In this document: piece after piece, positions 46,274 to 58,766 of the stretch
Position numbering within the stretch: position 1 is the first letter of the stretch
Layout of the letters: every line of letters begins with the position of its first letter
The notes under the pieces: model-generated
Told to the model about the DNA's origin: nothing
What the model saw: only the letters and a program-made list of their open reading frames with translations
Databases searched by the model: none
Made by a program: the position numbers and the translations under genes
Assembly: GCA_029718625.1 (NCBI GenBank)
Contig: CM056396.1
Location: forward strand, 28,063,837-28,127,836
Length of the DNA: 64,000 nt
Source: Synaphobranchus kaupii
Lineage: Eukaryota; Chordata; Actinopteri; Anguilliformes; Synaphobranchidae
Reading direction: 5' to 3'

Positions 46274-46474
46274 AGACCAGAGAGTGTCCAGTTCTGTCAG
46301 ACCTCTACATGAACACTGTCTGCTATTACAGCATTTACAACTCTATGTGGAAAAAAGAATACTTCCTGATATCCGTGTGGAATTTACCCTCAGCTAATTT
46401 CCAAATGTGACCCCTTGTTCACAATCTATGGGCATATATAGAAATTCTTGCCCTTTCTTATAGACAGAGCATGT

Positions 46475-46475
<1 letters not shown>

Positions 46476-46545
<70 letters not shown>
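46476..46545 (+). repeat. (CA)n microsatellite
   Basis: About 34 CA units without interruption. 46546-48351 shows no recognised feature. Confidence 0.95.
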
Positions 46546-46551
<6 letters not shown>

Positions 46552-48351
46552 AAACACCTCTGTGAAGTACATTTTTCCTTAAATTTTCAAACAAGTCCAC
46601 ATCTTTGCAATGTACTGCAATACGTTCCATCTCTGTAAGTGTACAGACGTCCCATAAAGGATGAAAGCCGCTCTTGCTTTAAGGGTGAACACTTTTCCAC
46701 GTGTCAGTTGCATCCCCAGACACCGCTGTGGGATCTGGATTTAAAAGTTTCTGCTTTGCAAAGTTTCTCTTGTCGAGGCTGCGCCTGTAAAACAAGCTCT
46801 TGCATAAAACGGCGAGCAGAATTTCTGAGATGTGAAACTTGAGTCACTGTATGTTGCCTTGGGCCAGAGCATCTTACTGTAAACAAATAAGACAAATGCC
46901 ATATTCTCTTACACTTAGCCCTGTAAGGCCTACCTCTCTCTTTATTACAAATACACACTCCAAGCTCATCCATAAATTCAATTAAAACAGATTCTATAGA
47001 CACACCAGATGCTCAGCTCCTCATTCTTAGCACTCAACGTTTCCATCTCTCTACTGTTGAGGCCCGAAACATTCCAGTCCGATGTTCCTCGTGAATATTC
47101 ACAAAGGGGTGTGGCCAAGTGACATCCGTGACAATGTGATTGAACGCGGCGCACAGAAACTCCTGTGACAAACCAGAACCTCATGTAGTTACAGAGGTAG
47201 GAGCTGTACATCTGGTTAGGCTACAGAATCTGTGGTTGAATCCTGTGGAACTGGAATAGAGTTTGGCAGGTGTGGAACGGTTCCTCTCTAGTTTCCATGA
47301 CGTTGGTTATTCGCTGTTAAGGTGCTGTTGCTTGCGTAGCTGTTTTTTTTATTTTTTATTTCGCTAAGTTAAGTGCTGACAAAAATAATCCTGCCATTTT
47401 CCTCATGCTCCTTGATAAGACCGACACAGACGGCTCTTTCCTCCGCCTCACTCCGCCGGCATCAGACGAGGTGGTGCCTCTGTGCTGCTCCTTTCTTACC
47501 CCGCGTTCAGGAGCGGCGGCGTGGCGTGCAGAGGGGAACGCAAAAGTGGAGATCTGACCAAAACTTGGCATCCAATGTGGCGCTGCTGTACGCGTCCAGT
47601 TCCCGCCCTAATTTGGAACGTCCGATTATCTGCTACCACAACCACGGTCATGCGCGAACCTCACAGCCTATTTTGGAGAGCGGAGACATGCAGACTACGG
47701 CTAAGCTCGCACAGACTGGAGTCAGAGGAAGACCTTTCATATGCGGCTTGGACATGCCGTCCACAGGCGCGCCGATCGACCAGCAGCGGTCGCATACTGG
47801 TCATATGACGCACTAGGGTTGCTACACTGAAGCTAATGGCCTGGCTGCGGTTTTTATAGCGCGATAGCAGAAGCTACAACTCCACTGTGTTAAATTTGTC
47901 TGAACAATGGCAACGACGATTGGTTAAAATTTAAACTTACCGGCTTGCAAGTTTGGGTGCTGGCCTATAACCAGGAAGGTCACAGAGACGTGGCACGGCT
48001 TCAGTAAATACAGATAATGAGTAAAATTGTGGGCCGTGTTAAGTCTGCTGAGCCCATGAATGATCCAGTGTAATAATGGCCTAACCTTCCGTTATAAAGA
48101 CTTTGTAAACCAAACTAATGCTTTACAAATATGAGTTATTATGTCTCACTAACTTATCTGTACTTAATTCATATGAATACATAATAAACTGTGGCCACTT
48201 TAGTTTAGGTGATGCAGTTGAGTTTATGAATGTGTCATATACATGATTTCACACATATGAACTATTAACTAATGCTTTACAAATATGAGATCTAATAATA
48301 AGTCATAATTAGAAGACACTTTATAAATGGTTAATAGATCATTTACTAATG

Positions 48352-48572
48352 GTTTACATTACATTACAGGCATTTAGCAGACGCTCTTATCCAGAGCGAC
48401 TTTTTTTTATTTTTTTATCATGTTTTTACATATTATCCATTTATACAGCTGGATATATACTGAAGCAATTCAGGTTAAGTACCTTGCTCAAGGGTACAAC
48501 GGCAGTGTACTACCTGGGAATCGAACCTGCAACCTTTCGGTTACAAGGCCAGTTCCTTAAACAAAACACTAT
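48352..48572 (-). mobile_element. tRNA-derived SINE, reverse orientation
   Basis: On the minus strand: B box GGTTCGATTCC, CCGTTGTACCCTTGAGCAAG, ATATCCAGCTGTATAAATGG and the tail TCTGGATAAGAGCGTCTGC plus TAAATG. The best-preserved copy of the family in the window. The 5' head appears truncated. Confidence 0.78.
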
Positions 48573-49337
48573 TCTCATTCTTGCTCTCATTCGAAAAGTC
48601 TAACTGTCCAGAATTACACGTGCACATTTAAACAAACAAAAAAAAAATTATTATTAGATTTTTTTTTTCTTTTACCCATGGGTCACGGAGTTAGAGCAAA
48701 CCTTTGAAGTGCGTCTTATCGTGGAGACGAGCAGGAAGAACCAGGCATTCTTTACAGGATGGTCCCTCGTTGCGGAGCGTAATTATATTGTCTCTGTCTT
48801 TCTGACCCCCCCGCTTTCCCCAAGGAGATGGTTTTGAATAAATTATCATATTTATTAAATGAAGGAGTATACATTTGCATGCTAATGCTGTATGGAGAAC
48901 CTTCCGGAAGAGTTAGCCCGGTATCGCCGAGCCCGTTGGGCCCAGCGCATCCTGATTCCGATTCTGATTTGGGGGGGGGGGGGGAGATTTACCGTACAGA
49001 AACAATCTCTGTCCCGGTCACTTGTGGATTTGAGGCAATGGAAAAATAAATAATGTGCAGAAATATACTGCTGACATCCTGAAAAGAGGAGTTGGGTGTT
49101 TATTGTGTTTATTTTGCTTAAAGGGGACATCTGCCATGGACAATTATGTCAAACTCTAATTTTTTTCTCCCAAATTTGAATTGGAATGTCTTATTTTATT
49201 TGTATGGGAGAGTGCAGAGGAGACAAAGAAAGCTTGCTTCTTAAGCTTCAGTGGGCACTTGTGGTTATTTATAAGCCAGGATCAATTCTGGTTCACCAAA
49301 CAAACAACCAACCAACCAACCAACCAACAGTGCTGTA

Positions 49338-49537
49338 TACACTCTCAGAAGAAAGGGTTCCAAAAGGCTCCTCTGTGTCTCCATAGAGGAACCCTATCTA
49401 GTTCTTGGGTTCTTTCTTGGGCAAAACCGTTCAATCTGGGAGCTCCATAAAGGGTTCCATAAAGAACTAAAAACGGTTCCTCTATGGAGACAAGCAAGGA
49501 AACTCTTTCAGAACCCTTTTTTGTGTAGTGAGTGTAG
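49338..49537 (-). mobile_element. 'GGTTCC/GGAACC' MITE copy 2
   Basis: TACACTCTCAGAAGAAAGGG...GGCAAAACCGTTCAATCTGG...GAACCCTTTTTTGTGTAG. It is palindromic at the ends and inverted relative to 46084-46273. 49538-50655 shows no recognised feature. Confidence 0.65.
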
Positions 49538-50656
49538 TTCATCTCTCAGTCTGAATAATCGGCCTACTTTACTAAGCACTGCTCGTCACCAGTGTGGTGC
49601 AATCGCAGTGCATAACGTTCACTCAGAATTAAATTATATTTTGGAAGCTGCCATAACTGCGGCACTAATTTAGAGTTTATTATACGGAATGTTATAGGCA
49701 GCACAGTAAAAAAAATGATGGATATAATTGTGTTTTATGGGGGGCAGGAGTTATTTTATGGCTCTCAATCCCGTCTGACCTCTGAAGCTCGACCCTCTTT
49801 CATCAAACCTTTGGCAGGTTGCTGTAACCCCATGGAAACCCGGTGATTTTTTTTGTTGCTGTTGTTGCTGGCCTTGATTTCTGATTAAGATTTAAAATGG
49901 GTTGCCATGGAAGTTTTTCACTTGAACTTTCAAATAAACAGAAAGCAGAAAGGAAAAAAAAAAGAAGTATAAAATAACTTGTTAAAATGAATCATGGCTG
50001 GTAATGACTAGTTATTCTTGCTGAGAATCTCTTTGTTTGCCCATCTACCGTCTTTTTCAATCTGTGATTTATTTTTTCTTTTTCCCAATTTGTTCCCCAT
50101 TCTTTGTTTATTATTTATTTCTCAAATAAATAGGCCAGTAATTCAGCCATTGAGGGTCTGAATCCTTGCCGGTCCTCACAATGTTCATAAACATGAAAAA
50201 GATGGACTTTCTGTCTCTGTGACATTTAGTTTCAGGAGAAGGATTTTATGTTACATTTTGTTGTCACATTCTGTGTTTAAAGGAGAGGAGTAAAGATTTA
50301 GGGGTAAGTGCCATCAAGGCAAAGTGCCAGCTTGGCTCCCATTAGGAGATGACCATCAAGTGCTCCACTTGACCACTACCCGGCCCTAAAAAAAAACGTA
50401 TACTGTGGCACATCTGACTCAGCAATGAAAGGTAGCGCAGTAGCACATGGGTTTTTATAGGCTCATCCAGCAATAACCACCACTTTCATTTTAATTGGCC
50501 TTATTTCTGTGTGTTACGTAAGGCTTTATGTTCCATTATTTTATGAAGCATGTCTCTCTGGTTCAGCTTTTTTCTTTAATAATTTATTATCATTTAAAAA
50601 AATATATGACTTTATACTTTTCTTGCGCTATTGTAGCGTCTAGCTCCAGTGATGCG

Positions 50657-50685
50657 TATGTATGTACGTACGTACGTACGTACGT
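50657..50685. repeat. (GTAC)n tetranucleotide
   Basis: About six units of the self-complementary tetramer GTAC, flanked by GTAT units. Confidence 0.9.
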
Positions 50686-50883
50686 TGGCAATACAAATGT
50701 GGCCCTGTCATGGCAATAGAACGGAGACTGAAATTGAAAATTGAAATTGAGAGTACGTGGGCCTGACCCTGGAGTGGAGGAGGAGAGCGATTGTGTTATT
50801 AAATGTCATCTTCAGCACTGCACTCAAAAACATGGCTCCCCCTGCAGCTCCCTCATTAGACGTCCAGCCCAGAGAGAATGGCG

Positions 50884-51790
50884 AGAGAGAGAGAGAGAGA
50901 ATAAGACAGAGGGAGGGAGAGACACAGACAGACAGACAGACAGACAGAGACAAACAGAGAGGCAGACATCAGTAGTGAGGTAGAGCATGGAGAGGGAAAG
51001 AGAGAGACAGACAGACAGACAGAGAGGCAGACATCAGTAGTGAGGTAGAGCACGAAGAGGGAAAGAGAGAGACAGACAGACAGACAGAGAGGCAGACATC
51101 AGTAGTGAGGTAGAGCACGGAGAGGGAAAGAGAGAGAGAGAGAGAGGGACAGACAGACAGACAGTAGTGAGGTAGAGCACGGAGAGGGAAAGAGAGAGAC
51201 AGACAGACAGAGAGGCAGACATCAGTAGTGAGGTAGAGCACGGAGAGGGAAAGAGAGAGAGAGAGAGGGACAGACAGACAGACAGTAGTGAGGTAGAGCA
51301 CGGAGAGGGAAAGAGAGAGAGAGAGAGAGAGAGGGACAGACAGACAGACAGTAGTGAGGTAGAGCACGGAGAGAGAGAGAGGGACAGACAGACAGACAGA
51401 CAGATAGTAGTGAGGTAGAGCACGGAGAGGGAAAGAGAGAGAGAGAGAGGGACAGACAGACAGACAGACAGTAGTGAGGTAGAGCACGGAGAGAGAGAGA
51501 GAGGGACAGACAGACAGTAGTGAGGTAGAGCACGGAGAGGGAAAGAGGGTGGAAAGAGAGGAGGAAAGACAGACGGGTGAGAGGGAAAAAGAGAGGGAAA
51601 GAGGAGAGAGAGGAGAGAGGGGGGGGGGATAGGGATCAAACAAAAGCAGAGTGTGACAGAGAAAGATTGAGACCCAGAAGAGAGATGGAAAGAGAGAGAG
51701 AGGGGCTGAAGGAAAAAGAGAGGGAATGAGGTGAGAGCGAAAGAGGAGAGAGAGAAAGAGAGAAGAAGAAGAAGTGAGAGAGAGAACAGC
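50884..51790 (+). repeat. purine-rich GA/CAGA minisatellite, about 0.9 kb
   Basis: Ten occurrences of AGTAGTGAGGTAGAGCACG are spaced about 47-68 bp apart between (GA)n and (CAGA)n blocks. The plus strand is nearly all purine plus C in CAGA. Long minus-strand frames rich in Ser-Leu are artefacts. Confidence 0.93.
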
Positions 51791-52114
51791 CACCTATTTC
51801 TCTGTGTTTGTTTGCTGGTGCTGAGTCAGACGGGAGATCTGGAGAATCTCTGCCCTCTCTCTCCCCATCATCCCTCCTTCCCTCCTTCCCATCCCTCCCC
51901 ACATCCCTTCATCACCTTCTCCCTCTCTCTCAGCTTTTAACCACACCTCCACTACTTCCTGTATCTGACCCCCCCCCCCCCCCAGTGGGAAACAAAAAAA
52001 ACAAAACAGACAGTGAGTGGCCAGTGTGGTGAATTTGATCAGACTGTCTGCAGGGTTGATGTTGAAAAGAAAAGAAAAAAAAAAGAGGAGAGTGAAAAGC
52101 ACAGGCTCGTGAGG

Positions 52115-52180
52115 GATGAAGGGAGGGAGGGAGGGAGAGAGGGAGAGAGAGGGAGGGAGAGAGGGAGGGAGGGTAATAGA
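52115..52180 (+). repeat. (GGGA)n purine tract
   Basis: GGGAGGGAGGGAGAGAGGGA-type repeat. Poly-C 51969-51983 lies nearby. 52181-53082 shows no recognised feature. Confidence 0.85.
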
Positions 52181-53363
52181 AAGAATAGATGAAAGAATGA
52201 GTACAGGTCATTGACCGATCCGTTGTTCCCTCGCATTCTCGAATCTATCACTCAGTAATGCCCTGCACTGCGTCTCGTTTATAGGGGGGAAAAATGATAT
52301 ATTGCCGAGTGAAAAGCCAGGCTGTGTGGAATTAAAAAGACATGAATCACTTCCACACTCATGTATTTTTAATTTGCTGCTCATTTATACCCACTCACTG
52401 CTGGCTTATGCATGCCACAAAACACATTGTACAACACGCTGCGGAAAACTCCATTTATAAAAATGCCAACAACTGATATTTTCCACTTTTGCAGTAGCTC
52501 ACCAGCGCTACAGAACATAATAACGGTTGAACCATATGCCATAAAGCCTAAAGAGGCCTATCATACACATGACGTAATCCCTGTCATAACCAGCTATGAC
52601 AGTTTATTACTCCTCCTGGTGGATGTCATAACACTGGCATAATGTACGCAGCACTGATTTTATAACTCTTTTCTTTTAATCTGTTTCATAAAAGTTGCTG
52701 CATACAGAGTTATGAAAAATGTCGTGAGCTGTACTATCCTCTCAAGGGTGGTTACGAAGGGTGTTATGTCGTGCTTATGGTAGCATTATGTAGGCTTTAT
52801 TGCACATAGCTCAGGCAGTTACAGATTAGGGCTCCCACGTAACATGCAGTGTAGGATATCTGTTCTGTCACCACTGATGTCTGTGGGGAAAGGTAAATGG
52901 TAATAGAATATACTTAAAGTGCTTTCTGTGAAAGATGCAGTCGAGAGCAACCGAGGAAAACGAGATCCGCCTTTCTTCTTCCATTCCGTTTCTCATTGAT
53001 ACAGGAGGCTCTGGTTAGCAGGAGTTTCTGCTGTTGTGTGAGTTTATAACACAATGTTGTATGTTTCTGCTTTAAAGGAACCTTTAAAGGGTAACAAATC
53101 ACTAAAACCATTTATTTTGGATGAGAACTGATAGATTTGGTTTTTTCTAATTGTTACTGATTGATTCTGGTCCAAATCTTGACATTTTATTGTAGTCAGC
53201 ACAAAACAGCATAAACCCAAAGGCTCAAAAGTGTCCCTAGTGGTAAAACGTAGGTACTGCATGTCCAGTCTGTCATTGGCCAGAAACTTCCTCCAGCTGA
53301 CGGAATTGAAATCTGCACAGCCACGCCCTGAAGTTTTGGAGTGAGGGCGGGCTATGCCCCAGC

Positions 53364-53371
53364 TATAAAAG
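53364..53371 (+). promoter_or_regulatory. TATA-box-like motif inside the element
   Basis: TATAAAAG about 15 bp after a GGGCGGG-type box and 28 bp before GCGTGCC. It has the layout of a pol II core promoter, but no transcript follows that could be recognised. Confidence 0.3.
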
Positions 53372-53530
53372 TGAATCAGCGGTTGATCTGCGTGCCATGG
53401 ATGGGGAGAGGTTTTAGGAGAGAGAGAGCGCGAGCTTTTTTGAATATTCTAGTAAGTTATAGTAACCTATTTTTGGTATATTTTTTATAATTAGCTTGAT
53501 AGTTCATTTTTCAGTCAAACTAGCTAGCTA

Positions 53531-53930
53531 TAAGGCCGTCGCGGTGGTACAGCGGTAAAAAGCGCCAACTTTTAGTCGGTGCGGTTGTACTCTGAGGATC
53601 GGGGTTCGCGCCCCGGTCCTGCCAGATCCGAGCATGGCCGGCGCCCTGTGGAAGCAGCAATTGGCGGTTGCTTCCGGGTGGGGGGAGGGTCTCGGAGAGA
53701 ATCGCTGCACGCATAGCAGCCCTGGGCGGGCTGGAATTACGGTCAGGAGCTCGGAGGAGTTGTGCCCTGAAGAGGACGCCCTCCCGTCCTATCGCCGGCT
53801 GACGGGGTTGTGTAGCGGTGATTCTCTAGCGGTTGCTACACAGGGGGAATTGAAATAGAATAGGGGTTCAATTGGCTACTAAATTGGGAGAAAATGGGGA
53901 AAAATCAGAAACAAATTTTAAAAGAAACTA
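53531..53930 (+). mobile_element. tRNA-derived SINE, second family
   Basis: A-box-like GGTGGTACAGCGGTAAAAAG and B-box-like GGTTCGCGCCCCGG. A GC-rich body with ATTGGCGGTTGCTTCCGGGT follows, then the tail AATTGGGAGAAAATGGGG and an A-rich end. Distinct from the 8802 family and inserted in the 53083-54566 element. Confidence 0.72.
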
Positions 53931-54566
53931 GCTAGCTACTTGCTATGCTAATTTAAAAATAAATAAATATATATAGTTTATTAAAAATAAATATATAGTG
54001 TAAAGCTTAGTTGAGCCAGGAGTTGTATTATATGCATGCTACACGTTTACCTTTGCAGCGTCCCTACAACAGACATTCTCTCTTGGAGAGAGTTCAGTGC
54101 AGTGACCACATGTGCAACCATTGAAATGGAAACCAATATTGTTGATATCTTGCAGGTAGTGTGATTGCCTACAGCCGGTGTAAAATTGAGTAGCCTACAT
54201 GGCATGGGTAACTATTTGTACAGTGTGTGATTTGTTGTTTAGTGGCCGCATCATTATAAGCCTAAACGAGGCTATGCGTGCCGCATTCTCCACCATTGTT
54301 TCTGCCTCGGCAGCGGCGTGTTTGTTTGTGTGCGAGTGAGAGAGGTAGCGAGAGAGAGAGAGAGAGTGGAACAAAGCAGCCACCCTGAGTGCTGTCCAGA
54401 GCAGAATGGGCTTTTGGCTACTAGTGAAAAAAAATTGCTGGGGCGTGGTTTGATACCTGGAGCTCAGCCCCTATATTATTACCTTATCACGCCCAGATTT
54501 CTGCATTTTTCGAATGTCAAAAGGGGGCGGGGTCTAGCTAAACCAGCGCGTTTTGTTACCCTTTAA

Positions 54567-54993
54567 TGTAAAGAATACGGAGTCGACCTAGAGGTTGATC
54601 TATATAGTACAACAGTGGAAATAAGTGTATGGATCTATTGTGCTATCGTTGACGCAAAAAGCTAAGACGTGATCTTGTGATTGGCTTGCTTTTATTGTCA
54701 AATAAACAAATCTAACGGTAATACCTGTGGTGTGAGCATTATCAGTACACGTGGACGCACCTGTGGAAGCGCTCTCGTTTAGGGACTCGGAACTGTGAGG
54801 ATGGCAGCGGACCAATCAGAAGCTCGGCAGCTACCGTAGCCCCGCCCCCTGTACTTTCACTCACACGCCGCACTTTTCCATATTTCTGTTGTTTTTTCTT
54901 TCCTCTGCAAAAACATTGTATTTTTTTAAATCTCCAAACGGCTGTTTGAATTGCAGATTAGCACATAATCAGAAGGGAGGTCAGCGAGGCTTT

Positions 54994-55027
<34 letters not shown>

Positions 55028-57005
55028 GGTACAAGGAAAAAAGGAAACTCACCAGGGTAATGTGCAAATCACCAAAAACAGAAGTGCAGGCCTGCCCTCC
55101 AAGCAGTCTGAATAATTGGGTCAGAGAAGCCAGCCAGCTAAGATGATGTCGTAAAAGACGATTGGGGCATTATCGAGGGCACTTTTGAAAGGGAAAAAAA
55201 AAAATTCGTCCTGACAATCCTTGCAAGTCTACAAAGTCCTTCTGCTGGAATTCTTTATAATTTTTTTTTAAAGCACCCACGGGTCCAATTACTGCTGTTT
55301 CTGCCAATCCTTTTTTTTTTCTTCTTTTAAAAAAAACGGACGGGCTATTGTTAGCTTTAGCGCGAGCCGCGAGGGTCCGCGTTGAGCCCTCCTTGTATTT
55401 GCATTGCAAAATAAAACGCCCGAGAAAAGGTCACTCAGTCAGGCTTATTATTGCATTTCTCTGTGAAATCCCAGGCTAAGCGGGGCCGCACGGTAAAAGG
55501 TCACAATTTGTAATCCTTCAGGACGTCCCCGAGGTCGATTCTGCCGTTTCTGATGCACCTGTGGAGCTGACCTGTCTCTGAAGTGAACGAGTATGGCCCG
55601 GAATAAGAGAGATTACCTGCCAGCACTGTGGGGATCAGGTGTACGGCACGGATAGCTTCAGGTGAGACATGCACAGTTAACACAAGTTACTATAGCATGC
55701 ACCTGTGCTGCGTTGCGTATTAAGTATGAATGGCTCCCTAGGCAGGGGGGGGGGGCTGGGTCTTTGCCCACCAGTCATATCTCTAGCCTCTCTTGTCAGT
55801 CTCACATCTTCTCTTTCAGACATGATGTAACTCCACTGACTTCTCTCTCAAACATGCTTTAACCTCCACGTACTTTAGGGATGTTGGGAAGCCTCTACCA
55901 GTAATGATTTTGCAGACTTTCTAACAGAGATCGAGCGTCTGGAATGAAAGCTGTCGTATTCCTGATCTAGTGGAGCAGGTGGTAACTGTGTTTTGAAACC
56001 CCCCCTCCTCCCCACACACACCAGATCTACCCTGTTTACAGTGGTCCTGTGTGGATGCCTGTCAGTCAGGCGAGCTTGCTATGGGAGATGTAGCAGAGTT
56101 CAGTCTGTTACAGGATGTGATGTCATCGTGTCCGTCTGAGCCAAGCTTAGTCCCTCAGGATCCAGCCAGTTCACCTTCTGTCTAAACTGGCAGCAGTTAT
56201 GATCCATTAGCCATATACATGCACGCCGTCCTCCCACTGCCTTATATCAAACCATACATTAGTTTTAAGGGAAAAAGTGCGATTAGATTATCAGATGCCC
56301 GTGCCTTGTAAGCCTGAAGAATGGCATTTAATGACCAGAGTTAAGATCATCTTGGAGTGTTTTGTGCTTGTGCTTTCTTCATTTTATGAGTATAATTATA
56401 CAAATTTACTGACATTACATAAAAAAAAGATAATGAAAGAGAAAGGCAAAAAACAATGAAAGTGATATAAAAACAAAATGGGCAAAGATGATCTTTATCC
56501 AAGATGCTTTTGGGAAACAGGGCCCAGGCTTCTGGTGTTCAAACCTGTTGGTCCTGCAGAGCCTCAGGATCTGCTTAGTCTTTGTTGTTACAAAACATTT
56601 AATTTAAACCTCAACTGAAGCATCTGATTGGCCCGTTAATCTCAGCTGGAGCAGCTGATTGGACCGTTAATCTCAGCTGGGTTCTTGGGTCTGAAGTGTT
56701 TTTTCGGTGATTGTGAAAGGTTCTCATCCTCACTCTCGGTCAGGGCCGTGAGGTAATGCCACACCCTTCTCATCACGTGACCCTTAACGATGAAGACCGT
56801 TAAAACAGGAGACAGGAGTACTTGAGCGAATGCACGGACAGGGCAGCTTTTGTTTAGAGAAAATCGTAAAATTCCTCCCCTAGTACTGAGTGACCTTTGC
56901 CCTTCCGTTGTCGTCATGGTAGTTTTTAGAAGGTGAATCAAACTGGACTGTTTGGGCTGTTGATATTTCTTCAATATCAAGAAAATGGAGCCGTGTGTCT
57001 GATGC
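54567..57005. other. no recognised gene
   Basis: Contains (GA)n at about 54994-55026 and poly-G 55746-55755. Short unrelated frames only. Confidence 0.4.
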
Positions 57006-57173
57006 AGTGGTGTCCAATGTTATCCGCAAAGGGCCGGCGTGGGCGCGGGTTTTTGTTCTAGCCCGGCACTAAGGCACCTGATTCTACTTATCAAGGCCTT
57101 GACTGAGTACTGTGATAGACCAAACACCTGCACCCAGACCGGCCCTTTTCGGATAAGATTGGACACCCCTGGT
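57006..57173. mobile_element. palindromic repeat (hairpin MITE)
   Basis: The ends GGTGTCCAATGTTATCCGCA and, inverted, GGATAAGATTGGACACCCC, with inner CGGCGTGGGCGCGGG/CTGCACCCAGACCGGCCC arms, over about 168 bp. Same family as the outer element at 31130-31532. 57174-58532 shows no recognised gene. Confidence 0.7.
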
Positions 57174-58532
57174 CTGGTGGGTTTATAAAATCTGTGGTAC
57201 AACATGGTTCACCCTGAACGCTGGTCTTCAGTACGGCAAGAGCTGGAGAGAGGAGGAGGGTTAAGATTAAATATTTATGTGAGATTGCTGGCTTAAAAAC
57301 CCGGGTCAACACTTTGTTATGAATGCTTTTAATGCTTGTTCATCATAAAAAAAGTATAAAAATAAAATAAAAAGGGGTAAACAAAAATCCTTTGTTTTTT
57401 CTCATCTCATCAATATTCAACAAGGAAGGACAGTCGCTAAGAACCCTTGCATAAAAACAAGATAATTAATTTGGAATTGACTTCTTTTTTTCCAACCCTG
57501 AAAGCGTTGAGTGTGCCTCGTTCTCCGCACAGTGTGTGCGAGTCGTTACTTGGGCATTAAAAAAAAAGAAGAGGAAAAACAAGAAACAAAACTAAACAGG
57601 AGCTTCTTGCGGTGCTTGGGGAGAAATACAGCGTTTGATTGTTTGAATATTTGATCTGGAGAGTCACTGGAATATTTGAATATGAAATTATTGGAGAAAC
57701 GCCTCCCCTGTGGGCGCTGGGAGCAGAACTTTATTGTGAAACTATTTTTAAGTTTGTGATTTTTGTGGAAGTATGAGCCTCCCCTGTGCGTGCTGGCAGG
57801 GGGCCAGACCATTCTGCCTTTCGCCTGGAAACAGACTGCTGAGGATCGGCCTCTGCTTTTATAATGACTTCATTAATACAGCCATTACCTTTTTATTTTA
57901 CTATTCCTACAAATGATTGTAAGGAACTGTTAGATCTGATTTTAAATCAGCCCTCCCAAATTAAAGTGGCACCATAATTGCCAAAAGTTGACCCCTGTGT
58001 TCAATCAAACTGCCACCACAGCTAAAAGGAAAAAAGTTGCTTTGCTGTAATCCTGGAGCACGATATAAATCCTCACAAGTATTTTTTTTTCAGTCGGTTA
58101 TTTATCTGATTGTTTCAGTCACCTTTTACAAAGAATAATAGACACAATTTCCATTCCTGGAAATTCTCCAAATCCCCTTCCTGCCAATAGAGAAACACCA
58201 GCAAGCTCCCGCGCGCAGTAGCAGACTTCTAAAGTGCATTGTGCTGTCATACACTGCATAATGTGGGTGTGCGTTATCTGTAAATATGCTACCTTAATCC
58301 TAATGTCATGTTTAACCTTCTTAGTTATTTTCTTTTGATGATCTTTTGATACTTATCTTTTGTTCTTGCACCAAATGCCATTCCACCTTGCGGTGAACCA
58401 TCATTATAGTGTAATGCCATTGGTTCAAACGGTATGTTACATGTAGGCATTTGGCCGATGTAACTTTTTAAACATACAGTAGCCTTTGTGCAGTCAGATA
58501 TTTGATAAAGCACACGAGGTTATGGACCTTGT

Positions 58533-58690
58533 TTAACCCTTTGAAGAGTAGGTTTTTCAGGAATGTTTCGTCGGTGTTCTAGAACTCCATTGCTTTCAGT
58601 CGCCATTAGCGATTGTTACATCAGCATTGGAATGTTCAGGTAAGAACATTCTAATCGCATATTTGTGATCGTACACCTGAAAGGGTTTAA
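58533..58690 (+). mobile_element. MITE, 'GAACATTCTAATCAC' family, near-complete
   Basis: It begins TAACCCTTTGAAGAG, ends CCTGAAAGGGTTTA, and contains GTTCTAGAACTCC, GATTGTTACATCAGCATTGG and AAGAACATTCTAATCGC. Confidence 0.68.
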
Positions 58691-58766
58691 TGGTGCAATG
58701 GCAGTGCCGCAACTGGGATTCAAACCTCCAGCCGCTGAGTTGCTAGCCGAGTTCACAAACCACTGC
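58687..58766 (-). mobile_element. SINE head fragment
   Basis: The minus strand reads CAGTGGTTTG, GGTTTGAATCCCAGTTGCGG and CACTGCCATTGCACC, a tRNA-like head with a B box directly abutting the MITE end. Confidence 0.5.

Larger units (their letters stand above)
53083..54566. mobile_element. DNA element of about 1.5 kb with short inverted ends
   Basis: The ends TTTAAAGGGTAACAAA and, inverted, TTTTGTTACCCTTTAA flank 1.48 kb. The interior carries a TATAAAAG box (53364-53371), a nested SINE, and CACGCCC/GGGCGGG pairs near the ends. No transposase was recognised, so the superfamily is undetermined. Confidence 0.55.

Noticed and set aside
48352..48572. tRNA gene suggested by a GGTTCGATTCC B box
   Set aside because: No acceptor stem or anticodon arm could be folded by eye, and the body and tail match a dispersed SINE family with several copies in the window.
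50969..51793. 274-codon minus-strand frame rich in Ser-Leu
   Set aside because: Low-complexity GA/CAGA minisatellite; parallel frames are open on the same strand.
53531..53610. tRNA gene suggested by A- and B-box-like sequence
   Set aside because: The spacing and flanking body fit a SINE head; no complete cloverleaf.
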